Of a stretch of DNA of 64,000 nucleotides, positions 1-12,535 are shown piece after piece (position 1 is the stretch's first letter; the number at the start of each line of letters is the position of its first letter). Origin of the DNA: Kalaharituber pfeilii (lineage: Eukaryota; Ascomycota; Pezizomycetes; Pezizales; Pezizaceae). The translations under genes were made by a program, and so were the position numbers. Under the pieces are notes generated by a model. The model was given only the letters and a program-made list of their open reading frames with translations, did not search any database and was not told where the DNA came from. The DNA is taken from the NCBI GenBank assembly GCA_015179045.1, contig WHUZ01000007.1, forward strand, positions 62,001 to 126,000. The letters run 5' to 3'.

Positions 1-658
1 CCAGTACGCATTGCCGCTCCTGACAGCTCTGGAGAATGACTTCAAAGACAAAGGTGGTTTGAAGATACGCTTGATGGGGCTGCGCGGAACGAATCTAGTG
101 GACAGGAACAAGAAAACCCAAGCATTCTGGGACAAATGGGGGGGGAAGGCAGAGACGGCACAGTGTTCTGGATTGAAGCGTAAGATTGTAGATGACGATG
201 GGTGGGAGATTTGGCCAGAAGAGGAATTGATGGAAATGGGCCCTGACTCCATCAAGGCCGAATCTCAGATGACTGAGGAGCCGAACGACGAAGAGGGTGC
301 CAAGGACATAACGCTCGAGATCCTTTCGCAAGGCATCTCTTCTACAGAAAATCTACATTCATCGAAGCAGGGTAATTTGGATCAAGGCTTGGATCCAGAG
401 CATTCACTAGGCCAGCAAGCCGAACTAGAAATCTGGCAGTGTCCAATTTGCTCCCGATCTGTACCTGCTGACGACAGGCAGTTCAACGAGCATGTTGATT
501 TTTGCCTGAGCAAACAAGCTATCAAAGACATTGTGAGGGAAACCTCAAGCCCAGAAGATGTATCAGCGCCCCCATCCAAGCGACCGAAGACTATGGAGAA
601 GAAAAAAAGTACAGGCAAGAACAATACCATTACGTTTATTAAGAGTAATCTACATTAG
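1..658 (+). CDS. DNA polymerase kappa/DinB-type, C-terminal part (5' end outside window)
   Basis: The open frame runs in from the window edge and stops at 658, so only about 218 C-terminal residues are visible. The first part contains the phrase LKIRLMGLRGTNL, typical of the end of the little-finger domain of Y-family polymerases (IRLMGLR...L). Further on is a UBZ4-type ubiquitin-binding zinc finger: CPIC starting near nt 440, then FNEHVDFCL, giving the C-x2-C ... H-x3-C layout seen in pol kappa and Rad18. The tail is basic (PPSKRPK, EKKKS) and could act as a nuclear signal. By family knowledge the enzyme does translesion synthesis and is recruited by ubiquitinated PCNA. The catalytic palm lies outside the window, so the assignment rests on the little-finger phrase plus the UBZ4 finger; pol eta is less likely because it usually carries a UBZ3 finger. 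Confidence 0.82.
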   Translation, partial: QYALPLLTALENDFKDKGGLKIRLMGLRGTNLVDRNKKTQAFWDKWGGKAETAQCSGLKRKIVDDDGWEIWPEEELMEMGPDSIKAESQMTEEPNDEEGAKDITLEILSQGISSTENLHSSKQGNLDQGLDPEHSLGQQAELEIWQCPICSRSVPADDRQFNEHVDFCLSKQAIKDIVRETSSPEDVSAPPSKRPKTMEKKKSTGKNNTITFIKSNLH

Positions 659-1008
659 AAAGGCTCAGATGGCATCATCACATGATCGGAATTTTGGTGT
701 ATTGTGGCGTTCGGGATGGGTATAACTTTGTATATAACGAGTTCAGGACTGATAGCGAATATCAAATTAGCATTTGAGGACCAGAGCATATTGGACGAAG
801 AAAATCCACTCAATTGCATTGTTGGATGAACTATCCACTCCGAATATACACAATCCAAGGAAAATTAGCAACAAGGAGTGTCAGAACGTAAAAATAATCG
901 TATTCACGAGGTGCATTATTATCAATCCCGTCTGTGAATTTTCAATACTCCTCCTGTTGCCAAACCCATGCTATAGAATTTTGCCCTGGTGCAACTACTG
1001 CACTGTGC

Positions 1009-1604
1009 TTATGCTTTTGTTGGGTCCTCGTCGGCTTAGTGATAAGCTTTGTGTCAGTACTATTCTCGGATAACGCAGCTGGCATGGAATCTTACGGTTT
1101 AAGATTCCCTTTTCAATAACTTCCGAAGGCTTTGGCCGATGTGCAAGCTTCTTATCTAGACTATCCTCTAACATACTCCTCTCCAGTTCCTTCTGGTGCG
1201 CTTGGATTGCTGGTGCAACACTCGAACTTGACAGAATGTTTCCTATCACTGAATGTTAGCATAGGAATCTACGCGAGCCATCCCAGAAGCGCATACGCTG
1301 AACCAACTCTTCCTTCACAGGCCGTTTCCCAAGGTGATTTTTCAGTGCATCCCGGGTCATGGACTTTTCCAATTCTAAAATCGAACTTCAGCGGATAGTC
1401 CCAGGAGAGCAGTGTCCATCAAGCCCTACCATGTTGCTTCTGCTGGACGGCAGCAGGAACTCCCGGCGGGGCATGTAAGATGCCTCGCTCCAGAAGTTCT
1501 TTTGGTTCCGGCCTCTTGGCAAGGGCATGCTCTAAAGTATTTGTGCGCTCTCGGATAGGGGAGATGGGTGCTGTGTCGACAAGGCTTTCCTGAGCTTCTG
1601 CCAT
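1009..1604 (-). CDS. RPEL-repeat protein, four exons
   Basis: The spliced CDS on the minus strand is 1604-1430, 1374-1297, 1242-1096 and 1034-1009 (426 nt, 141 aa). All three introns are 54-61 nt with GT..AG ends and preserve frame. The protein holds three evenly spaced RPEL motifs at residues about 31-43 (RPEPKELLERGIL), 76-88 (RPVKEELVQRNIL) and 120-132 (RPKPSEVIEKGIL), each preceded by a helix such as SMTRDALKNHL or SMLEDSLDKKL. It ends in PDEDPTKA. RPEL motifs bind G-actin in animal MRTF and Phactr; short three-RPEL proteins of this size occur in Pezizomycotina, where their role is poorly known. I chose MAEAQES as the start because the family begins just before SPI..RTN; an in-frame ATG lies 12 codons upstream. 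The gene converges on the DinB gene with about 350 bp between their ends. Confidence 0.88.
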
Positions 1605-4600
1605 TCTGCTACAAGCGAGATTCAGTGCTACTTGGTGCAAAAGATTAGCTGGATGAGTGAATATTGTCAGTCGTTAGAGGTGCGGCTATCTAGCAACTGG
1701 GGCCTGCGAGGGGAGCCACACGCAGATTTATAGCTTCTTGTGCTTCCGAAGGAAGCTGGTCCTGCGCCCAGCCTCCGGACCCAACCACAATAAAAAGCGT
1801 CTGAGCGCAGCACCACTCGTTGAAAGTGTGGGGCAGGAGGGCGGGGTGCGGGCGACGCCCGCGCCAAGAACGTGATCATGAGCAGCAAGCGTAGATCTCA
1901 CGGTCCCAAAGTGCATGTTGTTGATGGACGGAATTCCCTCTGGAGAGGTTCTGTTGTTTCAATGCGAGAAAGGAAGGGCTACCTGGGTGGCCTAAGCATA
2001 TGTTCAAATAAGCTAAATCTCTCCAGTTCTAGCCCTTCGCATCTGAAGTCTACAGGGGCCAGCCAGTTAGTCTGCGGCCAAAGCTGGATCAGCGCACGCC
2101 TGTGTATGAAATGGGGTGATAGCGGCTGGTATTTTGACAGTATATTCCCGCAGCATCACTGCAGCTTGTACAAGTATTCAAGTGGCTGGGACCTGGAATA
2201 CTCTAGTCTCGCTACTAGCAGCAAGAGCAGTTTTAGAAGCACATCAAGCATTTGTACGAGTTTTGCTAGCTGTTCCACATTGCCACATCTAGCAAAGCGT
2301 CACACTTGAAGATGTAATGGCCCTAAGATCGTCGCCAGCTTTAAGGTTACTAAATCTAAGTGGCCACAGGGGACGCTTATGCATCCATCTCACCTCCTAG
2401 TGCGTCATGACGCCTTTCTAAAGATCTATCATATTGCGAGTGTTCCAGACTGGTATTACTACTTCAATCTCCATGATAGATTCACGCTAATAGCAACAGT
2501 GGCATTTGGAAGCCATATTACTGGGGATGCATCCGGAACTTTTACCTTGAAGTCTGACATTTTCTCACTTGAGAGCTGTATTTCATTGCTTTGGGAATCT
2601 ACCAATGAATATGCAATTCCCCCAAAGAAATGAAGATCTCGTCCAGATCTTTCAGAGAAGCTTCACTTGCCATCAACTGGTTCACAAACTAAAGCAGAGG
2701 ATGAAAGCTAAAGTAGTGTTGGTTATGGTCAATTTCACCCATCTTATATATACCCCCTACGTCACGCTCAAACTCTCGAAAGCTGGCGAAGCTACTACAA
2801 TTTTAAGGACATTGTTAGAAACACGAATGCAACGTCTGCTATTCCCAATCGGCTGTCAATACATTGAGTGTCACTTGAGGTTCTCACTGCTGGAGCAGGA
2901 GATGGCAAGCCCACATCCACAGCTACCACTCTAACAATGATACTGAAAATAATAATGCTAACTCCTCCTTGGTCGTGCACCCAAGGATGGACAGTCGCAC
3001 TTTGAGGCTGTCGCAAGTTCCAAGGATACTACCGCAATTTACCAGAAAGGCACGTGCCCTTGTAGAGTTGAGGAGTGCCGGGCATTTACATTTTGCCAGA
3101 GTATTTGTTTCTTTGTAAGGCAATGATTATCTTACAGCCATGTTCCCCATCGGTTCCAAATCCTTGACTATTGTATCCATAGTTAGCCCTCTGGGTAGGT
3201 AAAATTCATTGACTGGTCTTGTTACCCTCAATCAGTGTATCTAGTGGGGATGACCATCATCTATATGCTTCTTCATTTTGGTGTTCCCTGCAATAATGTT
3301 TGGAACGATATACATGTCTCTGTACTAATTGCTTCCATTGACGTCTATTACATTATATTCGTCCCCTGCTTGCTGTATCATCCACTCCAGCCAATCATAC
3401 AACCTAGTGAGTTTTGAAGGGCGCAGAACGGAGAAATTACTACTTCACATTCTATGTGTTAAAATGGTTCTTACGTTCTTTCAGCTGTCATTTCGTGACA
3501 TGAGGTACATCGTCACAATATATGCAAAACCCTCGCATAGGCAATGTACTGGATATTTTGTCACATGTATAGCCATAAGACTGTGTGCAAACTGGACAAC
3601 AAAACTGTTGCAAGTGGTAGGTACTTGTATGTAGGTTGTCTCGATCATCTCTCGGTTCATCATGAAGCGCCTTCAATAGAGAACCGGCAAGTGTAGACAT
3701 CTCTTTGTGTAGGTCGCATAGTACACGAGGGAAACACTAAATATACCTGTAACCCTGGCTACGAGACTAAGTACTGATATATCTAACTTAACCACTAAAT
3801 TAGAGTATGCCAGTCTGGTTGCGCAAATGGTCTCGAACCGCATTACCCTCATCCGGTACTTTGGACTATTAGCTACAATGGCGCACGTGACCAAAGAGTC
3901 TTGGCACATATCATATACCTAGCCTACTGTACTGGGTACAATACATTAGACTGCATCCGTATCAATGCTGCCATGCTGCCGATGACCTACATACGACTGG
4001 CCGAGCTTCGAGACTACGCGAACCTTACTGGAATTACCTTAAGTACTTGTCTGAGGTACATACTAGCCCCCACACTGATGCATATAATACAGTCAAAAAC
4101 TGAATAGGTGCGGCGGGCCACAGCTACTACAGTTACCTTCACTGTTTCGTCATCTGCCCAAAATACATAGCATTTTGTCCAATTGTAATCGCCGCTCTCC
4201 TCCGCCGTCACTGTCGCTGCCGCCATCAAACCTCTACTCTTGGCTTGCCCTCCAAAGGCTATAAAAACGTCCCTTACCCCACGCCCCTCTTTCCTCATTG
4301 CTCTCTTTGCCTTCTGGCTTAGATCAAGTGTAGTATCTGTTCTTTTCAGTTTAATCTCTGAAATGGTTCTATCGGAACCGTTTGTTGATTAATCTTATTT
4401 TTGCATCTCGGACTGAGCTCACTGGGCCTCGACCTACAGTTCGGTCCACCGTGGCCTTGCTATTACACTGCATGGTTGTGCCGCGAACTTCCTTCTTACT
4501 TTTTCATCCGGGTCTGGCCTCTGTTTGCTGGACACTGAAGAAAAAGTGTGGGATTCTCTAGAGAGCTTGAAAAATGAACAAATATTTTGAGATAGAGAGG

Positions 4601-5479
4601 GTACAAGAAGAACAAAGAGATGGTTACTAATTGGGTAGTATCTCTTTTGATGACAAGTGGCATATAACCGTTGAGTTGCTCTCGATCTCGGTACCTAGAT
4701 AAATTAAGAGACAGAATTCGCCACGTGAGATCACGATAAGGCTCTTCAGGGTAGTGGAACCAGACTAGCGATAAGTATCCATTGATTGCGCCACCACTTC
4801 AGGGTAATTGGAAACCTAGCATCGATGTTACTAACCATCACGACGGCTATTTCAGCCCTAGCAATATTAAAGGATTGAACAGACTTTAAATTATGAAATT
4901 TTGCTTATGTTTTTCTCCGGCTCATTCTGTGTGCTTAGCTCCACAAGTGAGTCACATCAAAGTTATAGGTAGGGACAAGAAGAATTTAGATAATTTTTTT
5001 TTTTTTATTTGATTACACAATACTGCTTCCAAGATATTCTTTTTTTTCTCAGATCTATGCTATCCATTCACTTTTGATTTATCAAAGCTTGAGAAATAGA
5101 AGGTTTGGTTTCTATAAATGTTTATATTGCAGCTATAAACCACAGGATCACGAACTTATGACTATTCAATCCATACAATATATCCTTCCTTGGTTGATGG
5201 CCGTAATACACCTTCAAAGTCCAATGTAGACGTCCATCCTCAATTCAGCTCCAGGGTACAAGTACATCGTAGAAAATACCAACTGCTGTAAGCAAACAGC
5301 GTGAAGATATTTATGAAACATGAATGGTATAAAATCAAAAACAATTTGCACCCCAGCAAAAATGAGAAAAGCTTCAACCCCATGAAGATTCGAAAACAAA
5401 GAGTCTCCCGTACTTAAAAAGAATGGGACAATATTTATAAAACCAGGAACAAGACTAATAAAACCCAGAAAATAACGCC
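1605..5479. other. Long spacer without a supported gene
   Basis: These 3.9 kb separate the starts of the RPEL gene and the end of the PHAF1 gene. Reading frames here are short and match nothing I recognise. Three copies of the dispersed TAGTCTCG octamer lie here (2204, 3762 and 4009). The part from about 4,870 to 5,100 is AT-rich with T runs. I see no RNA gene. Confidence 0.5.
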
Positions 5480-7116
5480 TCAGAATACAGTCAGACTTGA
5501 CACAGCCCTATTCCTCAAAGCCTCAAAAATGAGGCCCGGAAATCCGTACAGCTCTATATCCACCAAATACGTTAGTCCAAGCCAAATCTATGTAAATACA
5601 CAGTAGCAAAAAGGGACTTACCTGTATTCCCAAACGCCTCTTCCGCTGACCCTGCACCTCGAAGATCACCTTCTTCCCAACCCCCTAACAGCTCTACGCT
5701 ACTACTGGGACTATCGCTCGCCCTATTTAGCAACATCGGCTTCTGCGTGGCTCCAAACTTCTCCTTCAGCCGCTCATTTATTTCGTCAAAGCACATCTCC
5801 GAGTTCAATGGAGGCGTAGCGGTAGTCGGAGCCGGGGTCGATGCGGAGCCGCCAGGGCCGCTGGTGGTCTGTCCGCCAAAATAGTACTCTCCCGCAACAC
5901 CGACTTCGCTAACCCCAAGGTCGGCGCCGACACCACCGGTGGAGTTTTGGTTTCCATTGATGGAGTTAGCTAGCTCGCTGTCTTCGCCGTAGATGATTTC
6001 CCATCGACAGCGACGGTAGCGGTTGAATTCGTAAGACCCAGGTACGTTGCCGTGGAGAATGACCTTGCTGGCAACGTGTCCTGCCGATGTGGATATGAAC
6101 ACGTCAAAGCCATGGCCGAAGTAGTTGTAAAAGTAGTCTGTCGACCCAGAATCAGAATCGTCATCGTCCTCGCTCTCCCCGTTGTCGCTTTGTGTCAGTG
6201 GGTCTGCTTCAAGTTCAATTTCGTCCGCTGCACCACTGCCCCCGCCACCATGTGCTCTGTGGATGGATAGTCTATGGTCGTTCTTGTGGTAAATTGAAGA
6301 TGGTGGGCCGAGTTCTGTGACAAGGTCTTGCGGAGTAGTGCTGTGGAGGGTAATGAAATACGATGGATTATGGCGACGAACGAGCTCCACCTTTCCAGTA
6401 CTGTGATAGACTCTGACAAGCTCGATTTCATCATTTGCAGGAGACTGCTTAGCAGAGAGGGAGGTAACATTGGGGTTTCGTGGATTGATTGGTGGCTTTG
6501 TGAAGAGTTGATTACGAGCTTCTGCCCATGATTGCCCGTGGAAAATAGCCATGCTAATGGCGGGTTGAGCATTTGTAGCCGACAACAAGGAGACTAAGTC
6601 AACGTCCTCCTTCCACTGGTCTTTGTCTACTGGGAATGAGAATGCAATACCAGGATAAGAAAGGATATAGATGCTCTGGTCGGAGAGATATTCTCCGGGA
6701 TAGGTTGGACCAAATAGCTTATTGTAGATGTACCTGAAAGTAGGACTCTGTCCGTTCCGCGCTAGCTCGCTACCATTGTACGACAAGCGGGATTTTTGGA
6801 ACGATGTGACTTCGATAAGCCGCAGCCGCTGATCTGCGCCGTCAAAGCGGAGACGCAGGCCGTTCATTTCCAGGTTCACGATGACATTTGAGGAGAGGGG
6901 CGTTTGGGAGTCGTATATAAGTGCGCTTGACGGGTATTGAGACGGGTTGTTGCGGATCTCTGTCAAGATGTCGTAGATGGAGGTACCGAGGACTGTAAAT
7001 CCGTAAAGGCTACAGCGTTAAAACCACGTGGGGGAGAGTGTACGGCGCGACGGGGAGGGGGGGAACAAACCGAAGAAGCCGAGTCCTCGACTCGGAACGA
7101 TTGGAACTGAAGACAT
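5480..7116 (-). CDS. PHAF1/UPF0183 family protein (C16orf70-like), three exons
   Basis: The spliced CDS on the minus strand is 7116-7071, 6992-5622 and 5553-5480 (1491 nt, 496 aa). The first junction creates GLGFFVLGTSIYDILTEI, matching the family start (LG.FTLG..L...L). The last exon reads ELYGFPGLIFE and ends in VSSLTVF, the usual family C-terminus. Inside are LSSNVIVNLEMNGLRLRFD, QRLRLIEV and FNRYRRCRWEI, plus DYFYNYFGHGFDV, the counterpart of the conserved DYFFNYF block. The animal homologue PHAF1/MYTHO is a beta-propeller-like protein reported at phagophores. Acidic and Gly/Ser/Thr-rich inserts (about residues 255-290 and 350-395) make it longer than the roughly 420 aa human protein. A plausible role is in autophagy or membrane traffic, inferred from the family only. 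It is divergent from the Rab5 gene upstream. Confidence 0.92.
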
Positions 7117-8553
7117 GGATTGCACTCGCGAAAGCAGCTATCTAATCTTCTGAGAAGAAGGCAAGCTTGGAGCGATGATGACAAGTGCTTGATATCCCCC
7201 CGTCTCCCTCTGCGTGGGCTGGAATATGGGGGGGGGGAGTAGGGATGTATGGATGAAGTGCCTGGGGTAGGTTGAGTCAAGCTTGTAAGAGATAGCTTGA
7301 GCAGTATTTTATTATATTGGGCGTGGCTGGGGGAGCTTTGGGCTTGACGTGTGTTCGTCAGATGCTAACTTTGAAGTATGTCCCTATGAGACCTTGCGGC
7401 CTCCGTGAACGAGCGGGGCGTGGGAGAGAGAGAGCTATAGGGCTGCTGGCGATGGAGGGCCTTTCAGATGATGTGAGCGCATGCGTTCAAGCTGTCGCTG
7501 CGCTGCTGGCATGGGGTGTGGGGCCAGACGAAGCTCCTGTGCAAAGCGCGGTGCCGGGGGTGCGAGAGCTTGTTGTGCCTCAACGCATCGTCACGGCAGC
7601 AACCGCTGCAGGAGCTTGCGAGCTTCAGATCTTCAGATCTTTGCCGCATGCGATCTGGCGCGCTCTCGGCCGTCGATCCGCTGACACCAGAAGTGCGCGG
7701 CAGGCCACGAGGCGGCGCCGCTCTGTCAGCTCTTAGTCATGCCGCGGCCCGATGCCCCACTTGCTGGGACAATAGCATTCAGGGTGGCGTGCAGGCGGCC
7801 TTCGTTCTCGTTTGGCGGCAGGATGTGGATGCGCCTGCTCACGTATCAGCTGACCGCGGCACGGCGAATGAGTCTACAACGCACGGTACGAGAATAACTT
7901 GCTTCGATAGTGCTCAAGTGGCTGTTCCTATAGAATATTGCACTTGCGATACTTTATGGCACTTGACACTTGGAGCCGCGGTGCAGTGACGGGCGCTTGC
8001 TCGTGACGGCGCCCAGCAAACGGGACTCACACACTGCACCCTACGTTTCCCTGCGTGCTCTTTACTTTTTCTTGTGCCGGTGCCTGATTACCATAGAGCT
8101 GTTCCGTGAGACTCAGGCGCAAAAGATATGCGTTTACGCAGCCCCCAGTCAGCCCGCTGCCGTGCGGCCCTGTCTGCGTTCTGCCACTTGCCAACGTCTG
8201 CTGCGGCGCAAGAGTAACTCCCACTGTATCGCTTGGTATTCGGCTGCGCTACTGGCACCTGAGACCCCCCCCCCCCCCCCCCCCAACTCCCCAACACCCT
8301 CCCCCCATTATTCATGAGGTCCGCATCCCAGTTCAACCCATCCCCTTCAACGAAACAACCCGCCGAAAATATTCCAAAACAAGTCTCTCTGCCAGAACGA
8401 TATTACTGCCTAATAAATATTCAAGCCGGCCTGCAATACTGACGTCGCCATATTCGCCATACCCTCTAGCACCTTATCGTTCGCTTTCGGCCTATCCACA
8501 ACGCCCCGCCACACATCTTGCGCGGTGTACTGAACATCTCACATATAGTCGCC
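7117..8553. promoter_or_regulatory. Divergent spacer between PHAF1 and Rab5 genes
   Basis: The region must hold both promoters. It is rather GC-rich from 7,400 to 8,000 and contains a 20-base C run at 8265-8284. Several open frames here are artefacts of GC-rich DNA: they overlap on both strands and show no recognisable family. No TATA element stands out. Confidence 0.4.
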
Positions 8554-9573
8554 ATGGCCCACCCTCGCCCTTCTGGATCTACTCGTTTCGCTCAGTTTAA
8601 GCTGGTCCTCTTAGGTACGCAAGCCCCTTCCCCACCCATAATTCACTTACTCGGTTCGCTTGGGCCTGGTTGCTGGAGAATCAGACTGGAGTTTGCTGAC
8701 GAGTATGGTCTTTTCTCCCTTTCAGGTGAATCTGCTGTCGGCAAGGTCGGTTTATTCCATGTGCCCAAGATTGCTGGTAGAATGGCTAACACGACTTGAT
8801 TAGAGCTCTTTGGTTCTTCGTTTTGTGAAAGTGAGCTGCTTCCAATCTTATTCGGTTTTCTCTCTAAGGGCCACTTATGCTAATGGCCATTTAAGGATCA
8901 ATTCGACGACTATCGAGAAAGCACTATTGGGGCCGCTTTTTTAACACAGACGATTACGCTCGATGAGACGACGACAGTTAAATTCGAGATTTGGTTGGTT
9001 GCCCCCTTGTTTTTATACAGTATAAGCTAGGAAACACCTGCTGACAACCGGAAACATGAAGGGATACGGCTGGTCAAGAACGCTATAAGTCCCTGGCACC
9101 AATGTATTATAGGAATGCCAACTGCGCTGTCGTAGTTTACGATATAACCGCACCTGTTTGTCAACCTTATTAGCACCTTGAAAGAACTTCATCGCCTCTA
9201 ACTCCTCTTCAACTAGACCTCTTTAGATAAGGCGAAGGCTTGGGTAAAGGAGCTTCAAAGACAAGCCAACGAAAATATTGTTATAGCCCTGGCAGGAAAC
9301 AAATTGGATCTGGCTACCGATACCCCAACCTCACCCTCCCGGAGAGCGATCGAAACTGCCGATGCAGAGGCATATGCGCGAGAAGCCGGACTCCTTTTCT
9401 TCGAAACTTCGGCAAAGACTGCAGAGAATGTCAAAGAACTCTTCACTGCAATTGCTCAGAAATTGCCGCTAGATCAACAGGGTCCACGAGGTATTAGAGG
9501 TGCCGGAGGAGCTGGGGCAAGGGGCGTCAACCTGAATAAGGCAAATGACCTACAGCAGGGCTGCGCCTGTTGA
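8554..9573 (+). CDS. Rab5/Vps21-type small GTPase, six exons
   Basis: The spliced CDS is 8554-8614, 8726-8745, 8804-8830, 8896-8993, 9062-9155 and 9217-9573 (657 nt, 218 aa). All GTPase boxes assemble across the junctions: P-loop GESAVGKSS, switch I with [28 protein letters not shown], and ETSAKT. The C-terminus is QQGCAC, a CxC geranylgeranylation signal. [16 protein letters not shown] is the Rab5-subfamily effector signature. By family knowledge it drives early endosome fusion and vacuolar sorting. Exons 2 and 3 are only 20 and 27 nt. The intron after exon 2 has a weak donor (GTCGGT). The start ATGGCCCACCC is the first in frame. It shares its upstream region with the divergent PHAF1 gene. 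Confidence 0.95.
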
Positions 9574-10290
9574 AGGGCTATGTGTTGTGAGGAACTGGAT
9601 TTAAGAGAATAACCTGATATTGGTAGTATCTATGGCAAGGATGCAGTACTTCCTCCATACCATCCATCGTAATGAGTGGATACTTAAGGTTTGGATTTTC
9701 AACGAGAACATGGATGTACTAAGGGCGATTATATGAATGTATTAATGATCACGAGCCATCCGGTTCACTTAATGCTGAGCAGCGAGTTCTAGTCGAGACG
9801 TGGGGAGTGGGTTTGTGTGGTGTTGAATTCTACGCGTACTGATTGTTCTTTTTTACTTTCTATTTCTTATTTTTGTTTTTTCGTTTTTAAACACTTTTCA
9901 CATATTCACATTTCTTACAGCAGTGCATTAGGATTGTCCACTTCTGTCGAGTATCACATCGGCGTCAAGTATCCGTAAGCTTTACATGTGTAATTACAAG
10001 TATGCACAGTGGGCATAGCTTTTCCACTCCCAGGGAACCTGAGATGTGTCGGGTTATGACGAAGTCACTGTGAGAGCACCGTATGTCATCCCGGGAATAC
10101 CGGTCTTGGCAGATATTTTCACCGGGGCCCGGATTTTTGACGAGGAACGTCTGAGACTAGTACAGCACGATTGCGACCCCCCCCCCCCTCCCTCCCTCCT
10201 CCTCCTCTCCGCCCACTAACCCTCTCCCTCCAACCCCCCTCCCTCTTTCCTTTCTCCTGTGCCAGAGGTCGAGAAGCAGAGAGGCCACCC
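9574..10290. other. Spacer between Rab5 and MIC60 genes
   Basis: It holds the 3' UTR of the Rab gene and the promoter of the MIC60 gene. The last 130 bp before the MIC60 start are pyrimidine-rich (C and CT runs near 10178-10260), as often found upstream of well-expressed fungal genes. I see no gene. Confidence 0.45.
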
Positions 10291-12535
10291 ATGTTGCGCC
10301 TTTCCTTATCATCTCTGAAGCTCGCTGCTGGCCGCTCGTCGCTCAAACTTGCAGCCCGGCAACAGCAAATCGCTCTCTCACAGCGGGTATGTCCGGTTTA
10401 TATGCGGTCGTGCACTCTGCCCTGCACAACTCCATGAGATGGTGTTTTGTGGCCTGGCTAACTTGTATGGCCTCCGCAGAGATATCTCGCAGACAAGCCA
10501 GCATCCAAAAATGGCAACATAAAGCCCTCCATACAGAATTCTGTTCCTCCCGTGATACCTGGAGGTGCTAGCCCAGCTGCTCCGCCGTTGCCCCCAAAGC
10601 TAAATCCGTCTCCCGCTTCTCCTGGAATCAGTACCACTTCGCCGCCGGTGACGGCAGCGACACAGGTGCCATTGACCCCTCCAGCCGGACCGCCATGGCC
10701 GACCAAGCCAGTCACCCCTAAGGCCGTTAGCCCCTCACCGTTACCAAGGGTCAGCTTACCAGCAAGGCCATCATCACCTCCTAAGCAAGGTAACGCTTCA
10801 TCGACTTCACCACCCCCGCCGTCCCCACCACCTCCTCAACCAAAGAAAAGGCATAGACTGCGCAACTTTCTCCTATTTGTCGCGTTATTCACGGGTTCAG
10901 CATTCGCTGGGGGCGTCTACTTTTCTCTGAAGAATGACAATTTCCACGATTTTTTCACCGAATATATACCATTTGGAGAGGATGTTGTACTCTACTTTGA
11001 GGACAGAGAGTTCCGTAAGCGTTTCCCTAATGCGCTGTCACGAAGAGGCCCGAAGGAAGAAGAATCCAAGGTTACAATTCCCCAGAGGAGCGGCGCTACG
11101 TGGAAAATATATGAGCCTGAAGATAAGAGGCCTAGGACATCCGATCTAGGGGCTATAGGACCACATATCAAGAGCACAGGACCGACAAAAGAAACTGAAC
11201 TTACAGAAGCAAGAATTGTTCCAAACGAGCCAATTATGGCAAAGACGATCGATGAAAAACCAATTCCTGCTTCTACTGGGCCTGCGCAGGTAGAAGCTGC
11301 TCAGAAGTCTGTATTGAACGCTGCAGAGCTCAAACAGGTTCACCCTCCTGCTCCGGCTCATCGTATATCCTCAATTGAAGTCGCTGCAGATGCTGACCCT
11401 GCCGTGCAAAAACTTGCAAATGTTGTAAACTCCATCATCAGCATTGCCAACGACTCTGGTGATGCAATGGCCTTTGAACCGCCTGTGGCATCTGCAAAGA
11501 AAGAGCTCGAGCATCTCAATGAGCTTGTTACCATTGCAAGGCAGCAGGCTGAAGCTGTTGCATCTGAAAAGCTCAAGGAGCAGGAGCTTGAGTTTACAAA
11601 GATTGCTCAAGGGATCATGGCTCGGGTAGATCAAGAGGCCGAGGAGATCAATCGATACTACCAAGCGCAGTTGGAAGCTATTAAAGAACGTCTCGAAAAA
11701 GGTTACCAGGAGAAACTTCGTACCGAGCTGGAACGTACAGCCCAGGTTGCTGAGCAGCGCACTCAGAATGAGCTTTTAGAGCAAGCAATTGAGATGAAGA
11801 GGCGTTGGATTCAGGAGATCACGGACAGGGTGGAGGAAGAGCGGAACGGGCGCCTTGGCAAGCTTAAAGAACTCAGCGAGACTATTCATGAGCTGGAGGC
11901 TGTTGCTTCAAAGTGGACAGATGTTGTGGAATCCAACCTGAAGACACAGCAGGTGCATGTTGCGATTGAGGCGGTCCGCAATGTGGTGAATGACCCTGAA
12001 CAGCCCCGTCCATTTATCCGTGAGCTTGCGGCCTTAAAGGAAATTGCTGAGAATGATGAAGTCGTTCGAGCAGCAATTGCTTCCATTAATCCGCGAGCGT
12101 ATCAACGAGGTGTATCCTCACATGCCCAGCTCACTGACCGCTTCCGCCGTGTCAGTGAGGAGGTTCGCAAAGCTGCGCTGCTTCCTCAAGATGCTGGTGT
12201 TGCGGGCCATGCAGCAAGCTGGCTGCTGAGCAAAGCCTTGTTTAGGAAGAAGGGATTAGCGACTGGTGATGATGTTGAGAGCATCCTAACCAGAACAGAG
12301 ACATATCTGGAAGAAGGAGATTTAGATAATGCGGCACGTGAGATGAACCAACTTCAGGGTTGGGCCAAGGTGTTGGCGAGGGATTGGTTGCGTGAGGCTA
12401 GGTTGTTACTAGAGGTTAAACAGGCAATAGAGGTAAAGTATTCTCCTTCATGATGCGAGAAATTCTTGATTTCTGACTACCAACTCCCAGGTAATTGGCA
12501 TACAAGCTCGTTTGCAAGCACTGCGGTCTCCGTAG
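10291..12535 (+). CDS. MIC60: MICOS complex subunit MIC60 (mitofilin), three exons
   Basis: The spliced CDS is 10291-10386, 10480-12432 and 12491-12535 (2094 nt, 697 aa). The N-terminus MLRLSLSSLKLAAGRSSLK is an amphipathic, Arg/Lys/Ser-rich mitochondrial presequence. A Pro/Ser/Thr-rich linker (about residues 50-155) follows, then one membrane segment at about 161-183 (FLLFVALFTGSAFAGGVYF). After it comes a conserved intermembrane start (YIPFGEDVVLYFEDREF), a long coiled coil (about 345-480, rich in E, Q, K and A) and the C-terminal mitofilin domain. The last intron is needed to reach the normal end: without it the frame stops at KYSPS, with it the protein ends EVIGIQARLQALRSP, close to the family consensus. 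MIC60 forms crista junctions in the inner mitochondrial membrane. Confidence 0.95.

Noticed and set aside
7317..7989. Overlapping open frames of 139 and 157 codons
   Set aside because: GC-rich promoter DNA open on both strands; no family motif and no compatible splice structure.
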